Assembly: GCF_040958095.1 (NCBI RefSeq)
Contig: NC_091188.1
Location: forward strand, 37,573,875-37,637,874
Direction: 5' to 3'
DNA length: 64,000 bases
Source of the DNA: Procambarus clarkii
Taxonomy: Eukaryota > Arthropoda > Malacostraca > Decapoda > Cambaridae
The position numbers and the translations under genes were made by a program. The notes under the pieces are model-generated. The model saw only the letters and a program-made list of their open reading frames with translations. It ran no database searches and had not been told where the DNA came from. The stretch's first letter is position 1, and every line of letters starts with the position of its first letter. Below are positions 27,633-37,299 of this stretch, piece by piece.

Positions 27633-27787
27633 GGGCTGGACGGTAGAGCGACGGTCTCGCTTTATGCAGGTCGGAGTTCAATCCCCGACCGTCCACATAA
27701 GTGGTTGGGCACCATTCCTTCCCTCCGTCCCATCCCAAATCCTGATCCCAGTGCTATATAATTGTAATGCTTAGCGCTTTCTTCTCA
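27633..27787 (+). mobile_element. SINE-C, with complete tRNA-like head
   Basis: A box TGGACGGTAGAGCGACGG, B box GGAGTTCAATCCCC, body AAGTGGTTGGGCACCATTCC, and tail AGTGCTATATAATTGTAATG...GCGCTTTCTTCTCAT. Confidence 0.9.
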
Positions 27788-27799
27788 TAGTTCCCTTCC

Positions 27800-27965
27800 C
27801 TTCTCGACTCGCAACCGAGAATTCCGGGCTCGAATCCCGAACGATACAGAAATGGCGTTTCCTATCACCTAATGCCTCTGTCCACCTAGCAGTAAATAGG
27901 TACCCAGGAGTTAGCAACTTGTTACGGGGGGCTGAACCCTGAGATAGGTCAGTAGGCCTACCTTG
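27800..27965 (+). mobile_element. SINE-A variant with a different tail
   Basis: B box GGGCTCGAATCCCG, core CTAGCAGTAAATAGGTACCC, then TTACGGGGGGCTGAACCC instead of the usual tail. Confidence 0.75.
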
Positions 27966-28380
27966 GGAGGGGGAGGGGGAAGAAGGACGTTGATATAAGC
28001 CTAACATGTATACATACACTGGCTGCCTGACCCCGGGACACTATGGGCAAGGAAGTTACAGTGATTTGTGGAAGCCTGGTGAGGCAGCATTACAGTAGGA
28101 CATTCAGTTGCATTAAATTATATGCGTAGTCGAGTGCCACACTTTTCTGCAGTGATTTCTGTTATATAGCGTATGATAACAGCCTATAATAACAACCTAT
28201 GATAACAGCCAATAGGGTGGTGATATACAGGGCCTTGGACCGCGTCGACGCCTATACGACGTAGGACCAGGCATGTACACGGCCAAATTTGGGGATTAAC
28301 AGGATTTATCATACGTCGAAATTTAAATCTAACAGGAGCCATGTGGCTAGCCTGTTAAGCTGAAATCCTCAGTTCTAGGA
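27966..28380. other. Spacer, nothing recognised
   Basis: Short AACAGCCTATGATAACA repeats at 28165-28210. No gene. Confidence 0.5.
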
Positions 28381-28622
28381 GGTTGAGTGGACAGTGCTAG
28401 GGATTCGTAGTACTAAGGTTCCGGGTTCGATCCCCGGCGAAGGCGGAAACAAATGGACAGAGTTTCTTTCACTCCTGTTGCCCCTAGTCACCTAGCAGTT
28501 AATAGGTACCTCGGAGTCAGACAGCAGCTACGGGCTGCTTCCAGGGGATGTGTAAAAAAAGGGAAACCTGATCGAGGACCGGGCCGCGGGGACGCTAAGC
28601 CCCGAAATCATCTCAAGATGAC
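28381..28622 (+). mobile_element. SINE-A, nearly complete
   Basis: tRNA-like head with B box GGGTTCGATCCCC, AGAGTTTCTTTCACTCC, CTAGCAGTTAATAGGTACC, GGGCTGCTTCC, tail GAGGACCGGGCCGCGGGGAC...CATCTCAAGATGAC. Confidence 0.9.
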
Positions 28623-28969
28623 TTCGTGGAAATAGTTGTGAGAAATAATTGTCTTAGATATGACATCCAAGTGAAAAATTATACCTAATTTATTGCTAAA
28701 TGCAATTCATACATATGTATCTTGTAATCACATTTAGGTAAGTATACATAGCCACTAAAATACCTTGTATACATACACCTGTGTGATATAATTCTCGCAG
28801 GTACGAAAGAGAAGGCACATTTGCATACTTCATGCACGTACCTTAAATACAATGTCATTTTGCAACCATTTACTGATTACAACACTAATAAAGGCCTCGG
28901 GATTCCTAAAAATAACGAATTAAGTGGCCTACAATACTGTTTGATGGTGATCTTGGCTCACTCCACGTG
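28623..28969. other. AT-rich spacer, nothing recognised
   Basis: No repeat family or coding pattern seen. Confidence 0.5.
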
Positions 28970-29148
28970 GTCTGGACGGTAGAGCGACGGTCTCGCTTCA
29001 TGCGGGTCGGCGTTCAATCCCCGACCGTTCAGACAAGTGGTTGGGCACCATTCTTTTCCCCCGTCCCATCCCAAATCCTTACCCTGACCCCTTCCCAGTG
29101 CTATATAGTTGTAACTGCTTGATGCTTTCCCTTGATAATTCCTCCTCC
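28970..29148 (+). mobile_element. SINE-C, complete
   Basis: TGGACGGTAGAGCGACGG, GGCGTTCAATCCCC, AAGTGGTTGGGCACCATTC, AGTGCTATATAGTTGTAA, TGATGCTTTCCCTTGATAA. Confidence 0.9.
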
Positions 29149-29449
29149 ATCACTCCGCCTGAAAACTAGAAAGTTTGTAATGGCAGAGAAATGTGGCTCC
29201 GCTGAGTGCCGGAACGTGTGAGATAATTCAACCCAAGTGTTTATTAGGATGTTGGGAGAGAGGGTCATTAGAATAGTAACCCCCGGGGTACCTGGCCGGT
29301 TCTAGATAGGCGGTCACGGGCTGGCCTTCCAAACAATGGTCGAGCTTAACGACCTCTTTAGACAAGTAGACGAGAGAGGGAAGGGTCTAAGTGCCTCTCT
29401 AGTGTTTCTAGACACTAGTTTCTAGACTCTGGTTAAATATTTGTTCTTG

Positions 29450-29625
29450 TAGTTTTTTCTACCACAGACGTGGCCTGACATTTACAATACTAACCAACAT
29501 ATATATACATTTTCTTCTGTCCTCCATGGACAGGGTTAGAGATTTATTAAACATATAGTTTAGTGATATATTGAACAATCAACCACAGAAGGTGATTGTA
29601 GTGCTTTTAACGTGCTATCCTAGCC
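29450..29625. mobile_element. LINE 3' UTR-like repeat (same as 62030-62195)
   Basis: TTTTCTACCACAGACGTGGC, ACATTTTCTTCTGT, CCATGGACAGGGTTAGAGAT and ACCACAGAAGGTGATT recur at 62030-62195. The AAGGTGATT...GTGCTTT end resembles the 3' end of LINE-D2 at about 63690. The flanks 29149-29449 and 29626-29902 show nothing recognised. Confidence 0.6.
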
Positions 29626-29902
29626 AGCCAATGGGCTGGCCAGGTATTCATATAGGGGTAAACTTTCACTGATCTGGAACTCAAATAGGTTAAACAAAAC
29701 TCTTCCACCGGGAAGCTATGGGACGTAATCCCTATTTCATCAGACTCGGTAAGATGAAGTAAGAATGAATATTAGTAAAGGTAAGCATATGTCGACCATA
29801 TGTATGTTAGGTACATACCTAGACACGTGTGAGAGTGAGAGAGAGCTGGAGAACTGGCTGAATAGTCTCCACCACACACGTTTATTCCTCATTTTCCCAA
29901 CC

Positions 29903-30152
29903 ATGTTCTCACCTGTGGACCCATCACATCTCGTTCTCACTTGTGGGGCCCCTTGCAGCCACGTTCTCACCTGTGGACCCATCACATCTCGTTCTCACTC
30001 GTGGGGCCCCTTGCAGCCACGTTCTCACCTGTGGACCCATCACATCTCGTTCTCACTTGTGGGGCCCCTTGCAACCACGTTCTCACCTGTGGACCCATCA
30101 CATCTCGTTCTCACTTGTGGGGCCCCTTGCAGCCACGTTCTCACCTGTGGCG
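29903..30152 (+). repeat. 58-bp minisatellite, about 4 copies
   Basis: The unit starts ACGTTCTCACCTGTGGACCC and ends GGGGCCCCTTGCAGCC; copies are nearly identical. Confidence 0.95.
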
Positions 30153-30236
30153 GCGAACGTGACGCCGGGATCGAACCCGGAACCTCAGGACTACGAAACC
30201 CGAACGCTGTCCACTCATCCGTCAGACTCCCTGGTC
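30153..30236 (-). mobile_element. tRNA-like SINE head
   Basis: Minus strand: B box GGGTTCGATCCCGG preceded by a GTCCTGAGGTTCC-type anticodon-side region and GACGGATGAGTGGACAGC (A-box side). It matches the SINE-A head; the body is absent. Confidence 0.75.
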
Positions 30237-30442
30237 AGATCAGGTCAGATCGTAATCACTGAAAAATAATCACCACTGATGCTATACAGTAATAATTATA
30301 ATTATTATTTAATAATAATAACACAATGAGAGGCTCCGATTTTGAACAAAATTACTTGGACAAAACACATTCATTGATGAGATTAAACAATCTATGTCAA
30401 ACCAGTACATGAATTACTCTCGTTCCTAACGCAACAATTTCT

Positions 30443-30516
30443 GCCCCCGCCGGGATTCGAATCCGGAATTCTCGATTATGCGTCCAGACCGAACCCCACT
30501 GTACTACCGGGACCCA
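30443..30516 (-). mobile_element. tRNA-like module
   Basis: Minus strand: GGTCCCGGTAGTACAGTGGG (acceptor and A box) and B box CCGGATTCGAATCCCGG with a near-complementary 3' acceptor CGGGGGC. A SINE head or tRNA pseudogene; the cloverleaf is imperfect in the anticodon arm. The sequence at 30237-30442 is AT-rich with nothing recognised. Confidence 0.6.
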
Positions 30517-30540
30517 AAACCCCAATATAACTGCAACATA

Positions 30541-30700
30541 GACGACGTTTCGGTCCGTCCTGGACCATTCTTAAGTCGATTGTGTGTCAAGACAATCGAC
30601 TTGAGAATGGTCCAAGACGGACCGAAACGTCGTCGTCCCTTCACCTTCTAGTGTGTGGTCTGGTCAACATATTTCAGCCCCGTTATTGTGACTCATCGCC
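30541..30700. mobile_element. PLE4 ends, second head-to-head inverted pair
   Basis: Minus fold 30541-30577 and plus fold 30598-30636, separated by about 20 bp. The plus side continues CTAGTGTGTGGTCTGGTCAA and TTCAGCCCCGTTATTGTG as at 27004-27110. The minus arm has TTAAG where the others have TTGAG. Confidence 0.6.
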
Positions 30701-30929
30701 TGCAACTGCTATATAAGTAATGAAGCAGAAAATCCGCTACAGTTAATTGGTTCTCGTGATCAATAATTGGTGCTCACGCGATACGGTTAAAGTGGCGGAC
30801 CTGTCCAAAGCCTGTAGCCGCGTCTGATGGTCCACCACACATTTTCGTAAATAGAAATACAACTGTTTGTACAATACAGCATGCACATATTACCAATAAT
30901 AACGATACTTCAAATGATCAAACCCACAA

Positions 30930-31025
30930 GGGCCGTGACGAGGATTCGAACCTACGTCCGAGAGCATTCCAGACGCAGCCTGATATTAATCGACTAAGCT
31001 ACGACATGGTCAAAAGAATTGTAAC
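30930..31025 (-). mobile_element. tRNA-like module, left arm of inverted pair
   Basis: Reverse complement of 31066-31160 with a few changes: B box GGTTCGAATCC, A-box side TAGCTTAGTCG. Outside flanks (CACAAGGGCCGTGACGAGG) are also mirrored. Confidence 0.7.
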
Positions 31026-31065
31026 TGAGCAAAATGTAAGTTCAGTAGAACTTCTGGTTACAATT

Positions 31066-31160
31066 CTTTTGACCATGTAGCTCAATCGATTATGGCAGCG
31101 TCTGGGATGCTCTCGGACGTAGATTCGAATCCTCGTCACGGCCCTTGTGGATTTGATCAT
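31066..31160 (+). mobile_element. tRNA-like module, right arm of inverted pair
   Basis: GACCATGTAGCTCAATCG (A box), ATGCTCTCGGACG, AGATTCGAATCCTCG (B box). The pair can fold into a hairpin with a loop of about 40 bp. Confidence 0.7.
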
Positions 31161-31603
31161 TTGATGCATCACGCTATTGTTATTTCTGTGTGTAACGATA
31201 CTTCAACATTACACTGCAACTGAATATTTTTTTATTCAATGAAAAACCAGAGCTAAACAAATATATCTGAGAAGGCAAGAGTTATGGTAATTAACCTAAT
31301 TAGGATCCAGAGTAATTAGTGGATCATAACAGTTAGCAATAATGCCAATTACTCACACAGGTTATCAACAGGAGTAAAATACTTAGAGTAACAACACCAC
31401 AGAATCCAAAATGAATTCTGTCATCTTATTGGTCATGTCGGCCTAAACTCGCTTTTTGGGAATATTTTAATAGCGTAAATTAATATTTAATTTTAATATT
31501 TTAATTTTATTTGTTTTGGAGTATTTTAATAGCGCGAGTATGTGTGAAGTATAGAGTTTCAGCTCTATTAATATTCTACTGATTTTCTTATGTATTCACC
31601 TAG
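31161..31603. other. AT-rich spacer
   Basis: ATTTTAATAGCG occurs twice (about 31464 and 31522). No gene. Confidence 0.5.
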
Positions 31604-31702
31604 TTGTACATGCGGGGGGTTGACCGGGGATCGATCCCCGGTCCCTAGAACTACGAATCCCGAGCGCTGTTCACTTAGCCACCTTAGCCACTTAGGCCTG
31701 CA
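31604..31702 (-). mobile_element. tRNA-like SINE head
   Basis: Minus strand B box GGGGATCGATCCCCGG with TTCGTAGTTCTAGGG and an A-box side GGTGGCTAAGTGAACAGCGC. The body is absent. Confidence 0.65.
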
Positions 31703-31737
31703 GGATGTGTGGTCAGTGGGATGTGGGTTCACATTCA

Positions 31738-31905
31738 AAAAAATTCAAATTTCAAATGTTTATTTAGGTAAAGTACATACATACAAGGGGTAATACAGAT
31801 ATTGCTGAATTTATAGATAGAGCTAGTACATACAATGCCTAAAGCCACTATTACGCAAAGCGTTTCGGGCACAAACGCTTTGGTTCCCTTCAATGGGGAC
31901 GCCAG
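31738..31905 (-). mobile_element. Repeat R, minus copy (retroelement tail)
   Basis: Minus strand: GAAACGCTTTGCGTAATAGT, GGCTTTAGGCATTGTATGTA, then ACCTAAATAAACATTTGAAA. The same family is inserted at 46156-46296. ACGC-TTT-GCGT after GAA resembles stem III of the PLE hammerhead-like folds, so R may be a PLE end. Confidence 0.65.
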
Positions 31906-31948
31906 AGTTATATTTGAAAGAGGGCTCATGTTTACAACCATCTTCTTC

Positions 31949-32192
31949 TTGAGGTTAACTTGAGATGATTTCGGGGCTTTGTGTCCCTGCGGCCCGGTCC
32001 TCGACCAGGCCTCCACCCCCAGGAAGCAGTCCGTGACAGCTGGCTAATTCCCAGGTACCTATTTACTGCTAAGTAAAAGGGGCATCAGGGTGAAAGAAAC
32101 TCTGCCCATTGTTTCTTGCCGGCGCAAGGGATCGAATCCGGGACCACAGGATCACGCGTACAGTGTTCTGTCCGCTCAGCCGCCGGCTCCCT
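31949..32192 (-). mobile_element. SINE-A, complete
   Basis: Tail GGTTAACTTGAGATGATTTC, core GGTACCTATTTACTGC, head B box GGATTCGATCCC on the minus strand, ending GCGGACAGAACACTG. Confidence 0.9.
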
Positions 32193-32271
32193 GTGTGTAT
32201 ATTAAATGTGTAAATTGACAAGTAACATGTAAACCTTGTGCACATGAAAATAACTAGTTTAATACTCTTCA

Positions 32272-32430
32272 CTTGGGCTGGACGGTAGAGTGACGGTCTC
32301 GTGCAGGTCGGCGCTCAATCCCCCGACCGTCCACACAAGTGGTTGGGGAGGGGGGGAAGAGGAAGAGACGAATGACGGGCAAGGGGAGGGGAGAAAAGGG
32401 GAGAAAGGGAGAGGGAAAGGAGGGGGAGAC
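32272..32430 (+). mobile_element. SINE-C head followed by purine-rich tract
   Basis: TGGACGGTAGAGTGACGG and GCGCTCAATCCCCCGACC end at AAGTGGTTGG (32345). Positions 32346-32430 are G and A only in long runs. Confidence 0.8.
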
Positions 32431-32466
32431 GGGAGAACCAATGATCTGAGCACCAGATCATTACAT

Positions 32467-32763
32467 TGAGTTATATCTTGAGGTTATCTTGAGGTTATCT
32501 TGAGGTTATCTTGAGTTATATCTTGAGGTTATCTTGAGGTTATCTTGAGGTTATCTTGAGTTATATCTTGAGGTTATCTTGAGATGATTTCGGGGCTTAG
32601 CCTCCCCGCGGCCCGGTCCTCGACCAGGCCTACACCCCCAGGAAGCAGCCCGTGACAGCTGACTAACACCCAGGTACCTATTAACTGCTAGGTGAACAGG
32701 GGGCATCAGGGTGAAAGAAACTTTTTGCCCATTTGTCTCCGCCTCCACCGGGGATCGAACCCT
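32467..32763 (-). mobile_element. SINE-A with expanded TTGAGGTTATC tail
   Basis: Its 3' tail is about ten copies of TTGAGGTTATC (with GTTATATC variants); the rest is a normal SINE-A up to the B box (GGGGATCGAACCC). Confidence 0.9.
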
Positions 32764-32779
32764 AACAGTCAAAGTAACG

Positions 32780-33130
32780 TAAGGAGATACCAGTACCCTG
32801 TACGGCCGGTCGACAAGTGGGATGGACTGAAGGATAGAAGCTGTGGAAGCCACCTCCATCCACAGCTTTAAGGACAGGTTCAACAAGGATAGTGATTGTT
32901 AGAATAGTGGAGCATGAACGGGTACAACAAGGCCAGCAGGCGGGGCCCAGGAGCTAAACCTCACGTCCCCGTAAGGAAGTATGCAAAATCTTGGAATGAA
33001 GTTTCATCTCAAAAGATAACTTTACGACAAGATGGATCACTTCGTGTTGATGTTGGTGACTCCAATGTTGGGCTTCAGCTCTGGGGACCCACGACATCTC
33101 CCGAGGCAAATTGAGGTAACCATAAACCCT
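32780..33130 (+). pseudogene. LINE C-terminal fragment and 3' UTR
   Basis: VEATSIHSFKDRFNKD can be read at about 32845-32895, resembling VGADSIHSFKYRYD at the end of LINE-B. It is followed by CAGGCGGGGCCCAGGAGC. The rest is unassigned. Confidence 0.6.
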
Positions 33131-33397
33131 GCAGGGGCCTGACAGCTGAGTGGACAGCGCATCGGATTTGTAGTCCTGAGGTTCCGGGTTCAATCCCCGG
33201 TGGAGGCGGAAAACAAATGGGCAGAGTTTCCTTCACCCTGATGCCTCTGTTAACCTAGCAGTAAATAGGTACCTGGGAGTAAGACAGCTGCTACGGGCTG
33301 CTTCCTGGGGATGTGTAACAAAAAGGAGGCCTGGTCGAGGACCGGGCCGCGGGGACGCTAAGCCCCGAAATCATCTCAAAATAACCTCAAGATAACC
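33131..33397 (+). mobile_element. SINE-A, complete
   Basis: Head GACAGCTGAGTGGACAGCGC, B box GGGTTCAATCCCC, core CTAGCAGTAAATAGGTACC, tail ending in ACCTCAAGATAACC. Confidence 0.92.
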
Positions 33398-33807
33398 TTT
33401 GATCGAGGACCGGGCCGCGGAGACGCTAAGCCCCGATATCATCTCAAGATAACCTCAAGATAACATTTGATCGAGGACCGGGCCGCGGAGACGCTAAGCT
33501 CCGAAATCATCTCAAGATAACCTCAAGATAACATTTGATCGAGGACCGGGCCGCGGAGACGCTAAGCCCCGATATCATCTCAAGATAACCTCAAGATAAC
33601 ATTTGATCGAGGACCGGGCCGCGGAGACGCTAAGCCCCGATATCATCTCAAGATAACCTCAAGATAACCTTTGATCGAGGACCGGGCCGCGGAGACGCTA
33701 AGCTCCGAAATCATCTCAAAGTAACCTCAAGATAACCTTTGATCGAGGACCGGGCCGCGGAGACGCTAAGCCCCGATATCATCTCAAGATAACCTCAAGA
33801 TAGCTTG
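33398..33807 (+). repeat. 68-bp tandem amplification of the SINE-A tail
   Basis: Six units starting TTTGATCGAGGACCGGG at 68-bp spacing (33398, 33466, 33534, ...). Each is the last part of SINE-A plus two CTCAAGATAAC words. It is directly joined to the complete SINE-A upstream. Confidence 0.95.
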
Positions 33808-33877
33808 CAGCTCAACCTGAATTAGCCGTCCACATATTTATTCAAAACTCCTTTCAGACGTATTCCGTTACAAAATA

Positions 33878-33998
33878 CAGATAGCAGTAATACAGATAGC
33901 AGTAATACAGATAGCAGTAATACAGATAGCAGTAATACAGATAGCAGTAATACAGATAGCAGTAATACAGATAGCAGTAATACAGATAGCAGTAATAT
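33878..33998 (+). repeat. 15-bp minisatellite TACAGATAGCAGTAA
   Basis: About eight near-identical copies. Confidence 0.97.
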
Positions 33999-34149
33999 GT
34001 TCAGATCATTATAGTTCTTAGTTTTTTGTCATTATTTCTTATTGATTAATAACAACTTTGGGGAAACGATAGTTATGAATTTGTATTATTTTGTTTATAA
34101 TGTAAATTCTGACTGTATTTACCAGTCTGGGATTGACCCGCCTCTCCTG

Positions 34150-34972
34150 ATGAGGAGTGTGTGAGTGTATGTGGAGTGTGTGAGTGTATGTGGAGTGTGT
34201 GAGTGTATGTGGAGTGTGTGAGTGTATGTGGAGTGTGTGAGTGTATGTGGGGTGTGGGAGTGCATGTGGGGTGTGGGAGTGCATGTGGGGGGTGTGGGAG
34301 TGCATGTGGGGTGTGTGGGAGTGCATGTGGGGTGTGGGAGTGCATGTGGGGTGTGGGAGTACATGTGGGGTGTGGGAGTGCATGTGGTGTGTGGGAGTGC
34401 ATGTGGGGGGTGTGGGAGTGCATGTGGGGTGTGGGAGTGCATGTGGGGGGTGTGGGAGTGCATGTGGGGTGTGTGGGAGTGCATGTGGGGTGTGGGAGTG
34501 CATGTGGGGTGTGGGAGTGCATGTGGGGTGTGGGAGTGTATGTGGTGTGTGGGAGTGCATGTGGGGTGTGGGAGTGCATGTGGGGTGTGGGAGTGCATGT
34601 GGTGTGTGGGAGTGCATGTGGTGTGTGGGAGTGCATGTGGTGTGTGGGAGTGCATGTGGGGTGTGGGAGTGCATGTGGGGTGTGGGAGTGCATGTGGGGT
34701 GTGGGAGTGCATGTGGGGTGTGGGAGTGCATGTGGGGTGTGTGAGTGCATGTGGGGTGTGGGAGTGCATGTGGGGTGTGGGAGTGCATGTGGGGGTGTGG
34801 GAGTGCATGTGGGGTGTGTGAGTGCATGTGGGGTGTGGGAGTGCATGTGGGAGTGTGTGAGTGCATGTGGGGTGTGGGAGTGTGTGAGTGCATGTGGGGT
34901 GTGGGAGTGCATGTGGGGTGTGTGGGAGTGCATGTGGGGGGTGTGTGAGTGCATGTGGGATGTGTGGAACCT
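34150..34972 (+). repeat. 18-20-bp G-rich minisatellite
   Basis: Unit GTGCATGTGGGGTGTGGGA with GTGT and GGGG length variants, about 43 copies. The first units (GTGTATGTGGAGTGTGTGA) are older variants. Long His/Pro/Thr frames on the minus strand are by-products. Confidence 0.97.
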
Positions 34973-34989
34973 TCGCATCCGGCCCCACA

Positions 34990-35290
34990 CATCCTCCACA
35001 ACGCTCGCTGGTCGTAGTATAAGGGCCCGGGTTCGATTCCCGGCGGAGGTAGAAACAAATGAGCAGAGTTTCTATCATCCTGATGCATCTATTCACCTAG
35101 CAATAAATAAGCACCTGGGAGTTAGACAGCTGCCACGGGCTGCTTGCTGGAGATGTGTGTGCGTGTGTGTTAGAGATAAATATATGTAGAAGACATAATT
35201 GAGGAAAAATAGATTGGTTAGAAAGGCGGGGTCCAAGAGCTAATAGCTCGATTCTGAAGACACAAATTGCAAATACAAATAGATAATACA
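34990..35290 (+). mobile_element. SINE-A body fused to a LINE-B-type 3' tail
   Basis: B box GGGTTCGATTCCCGG, AGAGTTTCTATCATCC, CTAGCAATAAATAAGCACC, GGGCTGCTTGC, then GT-rich sequence and AAGGCGGGGTCCAAGAGC...AGCTCGATTCTG...GCAAATAC, a variant of the LINE-B terminus. Confidence 0.75.
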
Positions 35291-35581
35291 TGATAAGGGG
35301 AGGTTGAAGATCCGCTATCCTGTGATGGTTAACTAATGCTAGATATCTAAGGTTAGATATCCAACAAAACTTTGTTAGATAACGATAAGGTTAGATAACT
35401 ATGTCTACGTTATCTAGTTCTGGACTGGGTCTGTTCTTCATGTTCTTCTGTATATCTTTTGATCCAGTAACTTATTTTATTGTGCATGTTATCATCCTGA
35501 TGTTCCAGGATATATTTCTGGCGTCTCCTTCCCCGAGAGGAAGTTCTGGGCGCTAGGAACCCTATAGTGTAGGAACTGTGT
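35291..35581. other. Spacer with GTTAGATA repeats
   Basis: GTTAGATA recurs four times at 35350-35398. The remainder to the minisatellite is unrecognised. Confidence 0.5.
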
Positions 35582-37290
35582 CTATGTGTGTGGGAGAGGC
35601 ATGTGGGGTGTGTGGGAGGGCATGTGGGGTATGTGGGAGGGTATGTGGGGTGTGTGGGAGGGCATGTGGGGTATGTGGGAGGGTATGTGGGGTGTGTGGG
35701 AGGGCATGTGGGGGATGTGGGAGGGCATGTGGGGGATGTGGGAGGGCATGTGGGGTGTGTGGGAGGGGCATGTAGGGGTGTGGGAGGGCATGTGGGAGGG
35801 CATGTGGGGTGTGTGGGAGGGGCATGTGGGGGGTGTGGGAGGGCATGTGGGGGATGTGGGAGGGCATGTGGGAGTGTGGGAGGGGTGTGTGGGAGGGGCA
35901 TGTGGGGTGTGTGGGAGGGGCATGTGGGGGGGTGTGGGAGGGCATGTGGGTGTGTGGGAGGGGCATGTGGGGGTATGGGAGGGGCATGTGGGGTGTGTGG
36001 GAGCGGCATGTGGGGTGTGTGGGAGGGCATGTGGGGGTGTGGGAGGGAATGTGGGGTGTGTGGGAGGGCATGTGGGGTGTGGGAGGGTAGTGGGGGTGTG
36101 GGAGGGGCATGTGGGGGTGTGGGAGGACATGTGGGGTGTGGGAGGGTAGTGGGGGTGTGGGAGGGTAGTGGGGGTGTGGGAGGGAATGTGGGGTGTGTGG
36201 GAGGGGCATGTGGGGTGTGGGAGGGTAGTGGGGGTGTGGGAGGGTAGTGGGGGTGTGGGAGGGTAGTGGGGGTGTGGGAGGGAATGTGGGGTGTGTGGGA
36301 GGGCATGTGGGGTGTGGGAGGGTAGTGGGGGTGTGGGAGGGAATGTGGGGTGTGTGGGAGGGTAGTGGGGGTGTGGGAGGGTAGTGGGGGTGTGGGAGGG
36401 GCATGTGGGGGTGTGGGAGGGGCATGTGGGGGTGTGGGAGGGCATGTGGGGGTGTGGGAGGGTAGTGGGGGTGTGGGAGGGCATGTGGGGTGTGGGATGG
36501 TAGTGGGGGTGTGGGAGGGTAGTGGGGGTGTGGGAGGGTAGTGGGGGTGTGGGAGGGGCATGTGGGGGTGTGAGAGGGCAAGTGGGGTGTGTGGGAATGG
36601 CATGTGGGGTGTGTGGGAGGGCATGTGGGGTGTGTGGGAGGGGCATGTGGGGTGTGTGGGAGGGCATGTGGGGTGTGGCAGGGGCATGTGGGGGGTGTGG
36701 GAGGGCATGTGGGGTGTGTGGGAGGGCATGTGGGGTGTGTGGGAGGGCATGTGGGGTGTGTGGGAGGGCATGTGGGGTGTGGGAGGGTAGTGGGGGTGTG
36801 GGAGGGCATGTGGGGTGTGTGGGAGGGCATGTGGGGTGTGTGGGAGGGCATGTGGGGGTGTGGGAGGGCATGTGGGGTGTGTGGGAGGGCATGTGGGGTG
36901 TGTGGGAGGGCATGTGGGGTGTGTGGGAGGGCATGTGGGGTGGCATGTGGGGTGTGTGGGAGGGCATGTTGGGGGGAGTGGGAGGGCATGTGGGGTGTGT
37001 GGGAGGGCATGTGGGGGTGTGGGAGGGCATGTGGGGGTGTGGGAGGGCATGTGGGGTGTGGGAGAGCATGTGGGGTGTGTGGGAGGGGCATGTGGGGTGT
37101 GTGGGAGGGCATGTGGGGTGTGTGGGAGGGCATGTGGGGGTGTGTGGGAGGGCATGTGGGGGTGTGGGAGGGCATGTGGGGGGTGTGGGAGGGCATGTGG
37201 GGTGTGGGAGGGCATGTGGGGTGTGGGAGGGTATGTGGGGGTGTGGGAGGGGCATGTGGGGCATGGAAGGGGCATGTGGGGGGTGAGAGA
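35582..37290 (+). repeat. ~20-bp G-rich minisatellite (GGGGTGTGTGGGAGGGCATGT)
   Basis: About 80 units with two variants (GGGCATGTG and GGTAGTGGG). Each unit can contribute to a G-quadruplex (four G-runs within about 25 bp). The array ends sharply at the start of the CpG-rich island. The long Pro/His/Thr and Gly/Val/Cys frames on both strands come from the repeat. Confidence 0.97.
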
Positions 37291-37299
37291 AGCGCATGG

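Noticed and set aside
32914-33114. 66-codon frame (MNGYNKASRRGPG...)
   Set aside because: It starts in LINE 3' UTR sequence and has no domain.
35410-37275. 621-codon Pro/His/Thr-rich frame and relatives
   Set aside because: Product of the ~20-bp G-rich minisatellite; three frames on each strand are open. The same applies to the His/Cys-rich frames at 34039-35189.
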